Origin: Chitinophaga eiseniae
GTDB taxonomy: Bacteria; Bacteroidota; Bacteroidia; Chitinophagales; Chitinophagaceae
NCBI RefSeq assembly: GCF_900167135.1
Contig: NZ_FUWZ01000002.1
Coordinates: forward strand, 1,824,651-1,888,650
Length of the DNA stretch: 64,000 bases
Direction: 5' to 3'
The position numbers were made by a program, and so were the translations under genes. Positions 58,400 to 64,000 of this stretch are shown here, piece by piece (positions within the stretch are counted from its first letter, which is position 1; every line of letters begins with the position of its first letter). The notes under the pieces are model-generated. The model saw nothing but the letters and a program-made list of their open reading frames with translations, had not been told where the DNA came from and made no database searches.

Positions 58400-60793
58400 A
58401 TGAGAAAATTAGTACTGACACTGTCGGTGTTCATCACGTTCCGTGCCTATGCACAGGATGCGCTGAAATACCAGACACCTGCACAAAGCATTATGGAGCT
58501 GGCCATGGCAGCGCCTTCGCCCGCTGTTAACTTCAGCAGGGGAGACCTCATGCTGATCATGGACCGAACAGGATTCCCTACCATCGAAGAACTGTCACAA
58601 CCGGAATACCGCCTGGCCGGCTTCCGTATCAACCCGTCTAATTTCGGCCCGAGCCGCGCCAGCTATGTAACCGGTATCCGTATCAAAGAAATGAACGGTA
58701 AACGGGAATATGCCGTGACCGGCCTGCCGGCCAACGCCCGCATCGGCAACGTGACCTGGTCCCCGCAGAAAAAGCACCTCGCCTTTACCGTTACCATGAA
58801 CAATGGCATCACCCTCTGGAAAGCGGATGTAGCCACCGGCGAAGCAAAACAAGTCAGCACCCGCCGCCTGAATGACACGTTCAACGGCGCATTCCGCTGG
58901 ATCGATGAAGACCGTATCCTGGTACTTTCCGTGCCCGCCGGCCTGGGCGCCGCACCGGAAAAACCACTGGCGCCGGAAGGCCCCACCGTGCAACAAACAG
59001 CCGGAAAAGCCGCTCCCGCCGCCACTTACCAGGACATGCTCAAAAATCCCTACGATGAAAAGCTGTTCGACTACTACTTCCAGTCAGAACCTGTGATCAT
59101 CAGCGCAGCCGGCGAAAAAGTCATCGGCAAACCCGCCGTATATACCGGTATCACACCTTCTCCCGATAAACAATATTTGCTGGTCCACCAGCTGAACCGT
59201 CCTTATTCTTACCTCGTGGGCGCCTACCGCTTCCCCGCAGAGATCAGCATCTGGGACCTCCAGGGCACTGTGGTGAAACCACTCGCCAAAAATCCGCTGG
59301 ATGAAGTACGACCCAAAGGTTTCGACGCTACGAGCAACTACCCCCGCGGCTATCAGTGGCGCGGCGACGCTCCCGCCACCATTTGCTGGGTGCAGGCCCT
59401 CGACGGCGGCGATCCTAAAAAAGAAGTACCCTTCCGCGACGTGGTGAATACCCTGGAAGCGCCATTCACCGCGGCGCCTGTGGAACTGGTGAAAACCCGG
59501 GACCGCTTCGGCGGCCTTACCTGGGGTAATAACCAGCTGGCCCTCGTAGCAGAAGGCAACAGCTCCAAACAGACCGTGAAAGTGAGCCGCATCGATCCGT
59601 CCCATCCCGGACAGGAGCCCGTAGTAGTGATCAACCGGTCCGAAAACGACCGTTACAACGATCCCGGCGAACCGGTTATGGTAAAGAATCAGTATAACAA
59701 GCCTGTTTTATACGTGTCTCCTGCCAATGAACTGCTGATGATCGCGCCGGGCGCTTCCCCTGAAGGCGACCGCCCGTTCCTTTCCAGCTTCAGCCTGAAA
59801 AACGGCAAACAGCAGATACTGTGGCGTTCACAAGCCCCCTATTATGAACAGGTGGCGGAAGTGATCGACCCTGCTAAACTGCAGATCGTGGTAGCCCGCG
59901 AATCAGCAGCAGCGCCGGTGAATTATTACCTGCAAAACCTGAAAAAGAAATCAGCGGCTGTAGCGCTGACCAGCTTCCCGCACCCGCAACCCCTGCTGGA
60001 AGGCGTACAGAAACAACTGCTCAAATACAAAAGGAAAGACGGCGTGGACCTCACCGCCATGCTATACCTGCCTAAAGGTTACGATCCCGCTAAAGACGGC
60101 CGTTTGCCGGTACTGATGTGGGCTTATCCCCGTGAGTACAAATCCGCCAGCGATGCGGCACAGGTAAGAGGCTCCGCCTATAAATTCACCCGTGTTACCT
60201 ACGGTTCCCCCATTTTCTGGGTTACCCGCGGCTTCGCCGTGATGGACGCCACCGAAATGCCGATCGTAGGTGAAGGGGATAAAGAGCCCAACGACAACTT
60301 CGTGGACCAGCTGGTGATGAACGCTGAAGCAGCGGTAGACAAAATCACCGGCATGGGTGTGGGCGACAAAGACCGGATCGCCGTGGGCGGCCACTCCTAT
60401 GGCGCCTTTATGACGGCCAACCTGCTGTCGCATACCAGCCTGTTCAAAGCAGGCATCGCCCGCAGCGGCGCCTACAACCGCACGCTGACGCCCTTCGGTT
60501 TCCAGAACGAACAACGTAGCTACTGGCAGGCGCCGGAAGTGTACTATAAAATGTCGCCGTTCTCCTACGTGGACAAGCTGAAGACGCCGATCCTCCTGAT
60601 CCACGGCGAAGCGGACAACAACTCCGGTACGTTCCCCATCCAGAGCGAAAGACTGTACAATGCCCTTAAAGGCAATGGCGGTACCGCCCGTTTGGTGTTC
60701 CTGCCCCAGGAAAGCCACGGATACGCCGCTAAGGAAAGTATCCTGCACATGCTGTGGGAAATGGACAACTGGCTGATGAAATACGTGAAATAA
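58400..60793 (+). CDS. S9-family serine peptidase, secreted
   Basis: This is a 797-residue prolyl-oligopeptidase-family peptidase with a signal peptide (about residues 1-19, ending RAYAQ), so periplasmic or exported. A beta-propeller-like N-terminal part covers about residues 60-530. The alpha/beta-hydrolase end has the nucleophile in GGHSYGAFMTANLL (Ser near residue 665), the Asp in HGEADNN near 738, and the His in PQESHGY near 772. The propeller start PTIEELSQPEYRLAGFRINP recalls the glutamyl-peptidase-like S9D group. ATG 58400 was chosen for the signal peptide; a TTG further upstream adds no signal. A terminator follows. Confidence 0.88.
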   Translation: MRKLVLTLSVFITFRAYAQDALKYQTPAQSIMELAMAAPSPAVNFSRGDLMLIMDRTGFPTIEELSQPEYRLAGFRINPSNFGPSRASYVTGIRIKEMNGKREYAVTGLPANARIGNVTWSPQKKHLAFTVTMNNGITLWKADVATGEAKQVSTRRLNDTFNGAFRWIDEDRILVLSVPAGLGAAPEKPLAPEGPTVQQTAGKAAPAATYQDMLKNPYDEKLFDYYFQSEPVIISAAGEKVIGKPAVYTGITPSPDKQYLLVHQLNRPYSYLVGAYRFPAEISIWDLQGTVVKPLAKNPLDEVRPKGFDATSNYPRGYQWRGDAPATICWVQALDGGDPKKEVPFRDVVNTLEAPFTAAPVELVKTRDRFGGLTWGNNQLALVAEGNSSKQTVKVSRIDPSHPGQEPVVVINRSENDRYNDPGEPVMVKNQYNKPVLYVSPANELLMIAPGASPEGDRPFLSSFSLKNGKQQILWRSQAPYYEQVAEVIDPAKLQIVVARESAAAPVNYYLQNLKKKSAAVALTSFPHPQPLLEGVQKQLLKYKRKDGVDLTAMLYLPKGYDPAKDGRLPVLMWAYPREYKSASDAAQVRGSAYKFTRVTYGSPIFWVTRGFAVMDATEMPIVGEGDKEPNDNFVDQLVMNAEAAVDKITGMGVGDKDRIAVGGHSYGAFMTANLLSHTSLFKAGIARSGAYNRTLTPFGFQNEQRSYWQAPEVYYKMSPFSYVDKLKTPILLIHGEADNNSGTFPIQSERLYNALKGNGGTARLVFLPQESHGYAAKESILHMLWEMDNWLMKYVK

Positions 60794-60908
60794 TCCGGAC
60801 CTGTCAACTCAGCAATTAACGAGCGGAGGCTTCATCGCGCTTTTTCAATAAACGGCATTAGTAAAGCGTAAGCCTCCAATTAATAAAAAGCCTGAACAAA
60901 ACATCGTA

Positions 60909-60935
60909 GCCCAGGGCCTTAGCCCTGGGTTTTTT
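60909..60935 (+). terminator. Intrinsic terminator after the S9 peptidase gene
   Basis: CCCAGGGC and GCCCTGGG form a perfect eight-base stem around CTTA, followed by six T residues, 116 bases after the stop codon. Confidence 0.85.
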
Positions 60936-61037
60936 ATATGATGCCATCCCGAACCTTTTATATGATGAAAATATGCCAATAGGTAAAAAGTGCCATTGAA
61001 GACCCATTTAACACAATCAATTTCACGCCATGCCCTG

Positions 61038-61045
61038 TACCTTTG
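61038..61045 (+). promoter_or_regulatory. -7 box of the AraC-family regulator gene
   Basis: TACCTTTG matches TAnnTTTG exactly and ends seven bases before the chosen ATG at 61053. The same 8-mer is the -7 box of the FCD regulator. It supports the later of the two possible start codons. Confidence 0.6.
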
Positions 61046-61052
61046 TGTCATC

Positions 61053-61931
61053 ATGTCAAAGGCACATATCCATACATATGATATCTGTTCGCTGGTGATG
61101 GACAAACCTGCATCAGAAGACATTCTGGTGGCGAGATTTACCGACTACCTGGCAGCACACCCGGACATCAGATTCCCGCACCGGCATTCCTTCTACCACC
61201 TGGCATTTTTTACCGGTGGAAGAGGTTCGCATACAATCGATTTTGAGCGCTTTCCGGTGGCGCCGGGCCAATTATACTTCATGGTCCCCGGACAGGTGCA
61301 CAGCTGGTTTTTTGAAGGACGGACGGAAGGATATGTCGTTAATATGGCGGCCGGCTTTTTCAACGCTTTTTTGCAGGATGCCGGTTATGTGGAACGTTTC
61401 CCTTTTTTCAGCGGCGTAAGCGCCGAAGGGGTAGTGACACTGCCGGAAGAAGCACAGCCCGGCATTGTGGCGCTGTTTGAGGAAATGCTGGTGGAAATGG
61501 ACGGCACAGAAGCCTACAGCCATGACATGCTACGATTGCTGATGCTGGAGATGTTTGTGAAAGTAAGCCGGGAAACACGCAACGGCGACGTTCCGCAGGA
61601 GCCGCCGCACAACTATGTGCTGCTTCGCAACTTCCGCAAACTGGTGGAACAGCATTATATGCAGCTGCGGCTGCCGAAAGAATACGCTGCGCTGCTGTAC
61701 GTCACCCCCAATTATCTCAACGCTTTTTGCCGGCATATGCTGGGTAAATCGGCCGGAGAGATTATCCGTGACAGGGTACTGCTGGAAGCCAAAAGACTGC
61801 TGATCAATGTTGATATCAGTATCTCCACCATTGCCTACCAGCTGAGCTTCGCCGACAATTCCTACTTCACGAAATTCTTCAAAAAATATGAAGGGGTAAC
61901 ACCGGAAGAATTCCGGAAAAGTATTTCCTGA
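61053..61931 (+). CDS. AraC-family transcriptional regulator
   Basis: This is a regulator of 292 residues. The N-terminal half is a cupin-type sensor (FPHRHSFYHLAFFTGGRGSH near residue 45, VAPGQLYFMVPGQVHSW). The C-terminal half, about residues 195-290, has the double helix-turn-helix of AraC/XylS: KEYAALLYVTPNYLNAFCRH, then ISISTIAYQLSFADNSYFTK and the closing FFKKYEGVTPEEFR. The sensor's His-rich start suggests a small ligand. The start at 61053 is favoured over an in-frame ATG at 60990 by a -7 box directly before it. The target may be the following DUF983 gene or a distant one. Confidence 0.86.
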   Translation: MSKAHIHTYDICSLVMDKPASEDILVARFTDYLAAHPDIRFPHRHSFYHLAFFTGGRGSHTIDFERFPVAPGQLYFMVPGQVHSWFFEGRTEGYVVNMAAGFFNAFLQDAGYVERFPFFSGVSAEGVVTLPEEAQPGIVALFEEMLVEMDGTEAYSHDMLRLLMLEMFVKVSRETRNGDVPQEPPHNYVLLRNFRKLVEQHYMQLRLPKEYAALLYVTPNYLNAFCRHMLGKSAGEIIRDRVLLEAKRLLINVDISISTIAYQLSFADNSYFTKFFKKYEGVTPEEFRKSIS

Positions 61932-61949
61932 CATTAAAAGCTTCATTAT

Positions 61950-62411
61950 ATGTGTGCAGATAAAAATCATGAGAAACCGAACATCTTCAAAAGCGTATTT
62001 ACCAATAAATGTGCACGCTGCAGAAGAGGTGCTATCTTCCTCAGCAAAAATCCCTATGACCTTAAAAGCTGTATGAAAATGCCGGAAAAATGTCCGGTGT
62101 GCGGCCAGCAGGTAGAGGTGGAAGTAGGGTTCTATTACGGTACCGGCTACGTGAGCTACGCCCTCTCTATCGCTATTTGTGTGGCCAGCCTTATCGCCTG
62201 GTGGCTGTTTGTAGGCTTCTCTATTTATGATAACAGTATTTACTGGTGGCTGGGATTCAACGGCATGCTGTTGCTGGGCCTGCAGCCGATACTGATGCGC
62301 TGGTCCAGGACCATCTGGATGGCCTTTTTTGTAAGATATGATGAAGACTGGCACCAGGGCCCTCCGCAGGGTACCGGCCGGGTGAACACCACCTTTAAAG
62401 GCGCCATTTAA
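61950..62411 (+). CDS. DUF983-family membrane protein with Cys4 motif
   Basis: This is a 153-residue protein. An N-terminal cytoplasmic zinc-ribbon-like segment has two CxxC pairs (KCARCRRG near residue 22 and KCPVCGQQ near residue 50). Two membrane helices follow at about residues 70-92 and 100-120 (ALSIAICVASLIAWWLFVGF, WWLGFNGMLLLGLQPIL), and the tail is basic then Gly-rich. This is the DUF983 layout. Members have no established function. It begins 19 bases after the AraC-type regulator and ends in a strong terminator, so the two may form one unit. Confidence 0.8.
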   Translation: MCADKNHEKPNIFKSVFTNKCARCRRGAIFLSKNPYDLKSCMKMPEKCPVCGQQVEVEVGFYYGTGYVSYALSIAICVASLIAWWLFVGFSIYDNSIYWWLGFNGMLLLGLQPILMRWSRTIWMAFFVRYDEDWHQGPPQGTGRVNTTFKGAI

Positions 62412-62441
62412 AAAAGGATAGCAGCATTGAGTATAACGAAT

Positions 62442-62489
62442 GAAAAAAAAGAAGACCCGGTATTTTTTGCCCGGGTCTTCTTTTTTTTC
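62442..62489 (+). terminator. Intrinsic terminator after the DUF983 gene
   Basis: A perfect 19-base stem (arm ends GAAGACCCGG / CCGGGTCTTC, then A and T runs) closes a ten-base loop and ends in a T run. It separates the DUF983 gene from the efflux operon and supports placing the tolC-like start downstream, at 62559. Confidence 0.9.
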
Positions 62490-62558
62490 GTTATATTAGG
62501 ATTACTATTTAACTCCATATCTGTCATTAGCTATTTTTCTAACAGCAATGATTACACG

Positions 62559-63905
62559 ATGAAGTTCCCCCGGCGGTTTGTTACTTGTTTATGTCTGTCC
62601 CTCTGGATGTATGGCAACAATCCGCTGAAAGCCCAGGATAGCGCGCAAACGCCGCTGCCGGCTATCTGGAGCTTACAGGATTGTCTGAACTACGCCATGC
62701 AAAACAACATCCAGCTGAACAGCCTGCGGCTGAGCCGGATGAGTAGCGAACAGGACCTGTTGCTGTCCAAAGCGGCCCGGTTACCTGATCTTTCCGGCTC
62801 GGCTTCTCAAACGCTGACCGGCCGTAAAACCCTCACTGCCAGTGGTAACATGCCCTACGAAGGCGCGCTGTCGGGCAACTACTCCGTCAACTCCAACGTC
62901 ACGCTTTACCAGGGTGGCTATCTTAACTACGATATCAAACAAAAAGGGCTGCTGACACAGGTCGCTGATCTCAACATCGCACAGCAGATCAACGATATGA
63001 CCATCCAGATCACGCAGGCTTACCTCAACATCCTGCTGGCCCGGGAAAATATCGTGTACGTGAGAGACCTGGTAACTACTTCAACAGCGCAGGTACAGCA
63101 GGCGCAACAGCGTTATGATGTGGGCAGCATCGCGCTGAAAGACCTGGCTTCGCTACAGTCGCAGCTGGCGGCCGACCGCTACAACCTCGTCACCGCTGAA
63201 AACCAGCACCGGCTGAGTAAACTCACGCTGAAACAGCTGCTGCAACTGCCCAGCCCCTACGACTTCGATATTTTTTCCCCGGACACGCTGGTGTCCAGCC
63301 ACCTGGTGGTGCCCCTGCAGGAAGCACAGGATACCGCCCTCGCTAACAGGCCGGAAATAAAAAGCGCGCAACTGGGCGTCAACATATCCTCGCTGGACCT
63401 GGCCAAAGCCCGTGCAGGGTTCCTGCCTACGCTCAGCGCCGGCGGCGCACTGGGCAGCTCCTCACTTAAAGATCCAGGCAACAACTTCTTCAAACAACTG
63501 GACAACAACTTCTACCAGCAGATAGGCCTCACCCTGTCTGTCCCGATATTCACCCGCCGGCTCAATAAAACCAACGTGGAAAAATCAAAGCTGGAGGTGG
63601 ACCAGTCGCAACTAACGCTGAAGAATACACGTACTAACCTGTCACAGACAGTGGAGCAGGCGTATATCAACGTACAGAACGCACAGGGGCAGTATGACGC
63701 TGCGGTGGAGCAGCTGCGCTACGCCACCGAAAGCTACCGGATTGCTACCGAGCAGCTGAAAGTAGGCGTGGCCAATATGGTGGATTTTCTGCAACAGAAA
63801 AACCTGTATATACAAGCCTTTCAGTCTTATATACAGGCTAAATACAATGCCGCACTGACAATCAGGATATATGATTTTTACAGGGGCGTGCCTGTAAAAC
63901 TATAA
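62559..63905 (+). CDS. TolC-family outer-membrane efflux protein
   Basis: This is a 448-residue outer-membrane factor of the TolC family. A signal peptide (about residues 1-22, ending PLKAQ) precedes two outer-membrane-efflux repeats of long coiled-coil helices. Typical stretches are WSLQDCLNYAMQNNIQ at the start, AYLNILLARENIVYVRDLV near residue 150, and ANRPEIKSAQLGVNISSLDLA, given here in part, near residue 262. I chose ATG 62559 because an upstream TTG frame runs through the terminator and has no signal peptide. It heads a tripartite efflux operon; the adaptor gene begins 13 bases later. The exported compound is unknown. Confidence 0.9.
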   Translation: MKFPRRFVTCLCLSLWMYGNNPLKAQDSAQTPLPAIWSLQDCLNYAMQNNIQLNSLRLSRMSSEQDLLLSKAARLPDLSGSASQTLTGRKTLTASGNMPYEGALSGNYSVNSNVTLYQGGYLNYDIKQKGLLTQVADLNIAQQINDMTIQITQAYLNILLARENIVYVRDLVTTSTAQVQQAQQRYDVGSIALKDLASLQSQLAADRYNLVTAENQHRLSKLTLKQLLQLPSPYDFDIFSPDTLVSSHLVVPLQEAQDTALANRPEIKSAQLGVNISSLDLAKARAGFLPTLSAGGALGSSSLKDPGNNFFKQLDNNFYQQIGLTLSVPIFTRRLNKTNVEKSKLEVDQSQLTLKNTRTNLSQTVEQAYINVQNAQGQYDAAVEQLRYATESYRIATEQLKVGVANMVDFLQQKNLYIQAFQSYIQAKYNAALTIRIYDFYRGVPVKL

Positions 63906-63918
63906 ATGTATTTGACGT

Positions 63919-64000
63919 ATGAGAAAATATAAAAAGGTTATCATCGTGGCGGTTATCCTGCTGGTGGCGCTGGTCATCTGGTTTCTTTTTTTCAGAAAGA
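63919..64000 (+). CDS. Start of an efflux periplasmic adaptor gene, 3' partial
   Basis: Only 27 codons lie in the window. They encode a basic start MRKYKKV and a hydrophobic helix IIVAVILLVALVIWFLFF, the usual N-terminal anchor of HlyD/RND-type periplasmic adaptor proteins. The gene starts 13 bases after the TolC-family gene, the expected neighbour. The frame is open to the window edge. Confidence 0.65.
   Translation, partial: MRKYKKVIIVAVILLVALVIWFLFFRK

Noticed and set aside
62427..62558. Upstream TTG start of the TolC-family gene
   Set aside because: That segment is the 3' terminator of the DUF983 gene. The signal peptide begins at ATG 62559.
1..64000. CRISPR arrays, insertion sequences, rRNA genes or a replication origin
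   Set aside because: No regular spaced repeats, transposase genes, rRNA sequence or origin-like boxes were recognised on reading. This was not tested by a search tool.

Overview
The window looks like chromosome of a Bacteroidota bacterium of the Chitinophagaceae type, most likely Chitinophaga or a close relative. Support comes from two SusC/SusD outer-membrane nutrient-uptake pairs, a BtuB/BtuG-type cobalamin uptake locus, many -7 boxes of the Bacteroidota form TAnnTTTG lying very close to start codons, few recognisable Shine-Dalgarno sequences, and several family types common in this group (DUF5690, DUF6580, DUF983, XRE-cupin regulators). This assignment rests on gene content, not on a marker-gene comparison.

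Region 1 (1-23284, all + strand) is a capsule or exopolysaccharide locus closed by a strong intrinsic terminator at 23251-23284. It holds an SLBB-type export protein (5' end outside the window), a Wzz-like chain-length protein, a complete WbpA/E/D/B-like set for a UDP-2,3-diacetamido-glucuronic acid, a Wzx flippase, a Wzy polymerase, three glycosyltransferases, a methyltransferase, two further sugar aminotransferases, a short WbpM/PglF-like dehydratase, a PglC-like initiating transferase, Gmd/Fcl for GDP-L-fucose, a secreted beta-helix protein and a Wzi-like outer-membrane protein. One initiating transferase plus three glycosyltransferases suggests a repeat unit of about four sugars.

Region 2 (23285-29936) is mixed: a di-heme cytochrome c peroxidase with an imelysin-like N-terminal half, a dimethylformamidase-like lipoprotein, an ABC-F ATPase, an aldo/keto reductase pseudogene left by a large internal deletion, and a membrane protein that joins a Cys-rich N-terminus to a SusC-type beta-sandwich domain.

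Region 3 (29957-38641) has a first susCD pair on the - strand, an 875-base stretch with no gene but several inverted repeats and an apparently orphan terminator, an Imm26-like protein, a tailspike-like beta-helix protein without signal peptide, a short cluster of direct repeats and a tRNA-Arg(CCG) gene. The last items together look like accessory DNA beside a tRNA.

Region 4 (38690-46376) contains marC, an XRE-cupin regulator, a second susCD pair and a DUF5690 MFS-like transporter. The promoters of susC and of the DUF5690 gene share a long ungapped motif: tandem CTTAAC repeats 22 bases apart, with ACCTTTG 28 bases further on. This predicts a small regulon controlled by the neighbouring regulator.

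Region 5 (46400-53827, - strand) has tatA and a cobalamin uptake and salvage block: btuB, a DUF6580 membrane protein, a BtuG-like surface lipoprotein, cobU, cobT, cobS and cobC. No cobalamin riboswitch is visible and the btuB leader is too short to hold one. Two large hairpins lie between genes of the block.

Region 6 (53852-64000) holds a TPR membrane protein, an EamA transporter, a fosmidomycin-resistance-like MFS transporter with its likely FadR-type regulator (shared operator AAACATCWGATGAT), a fatty acid hydroxylase-family protein, an S9 peptidase, an AraC regulator, a DUF983 protein, and the start of a TolC/adaptor efflux operon cut by the window edge. No rRNA, CRISPR array, insertion sequence or replication origin was recognised.
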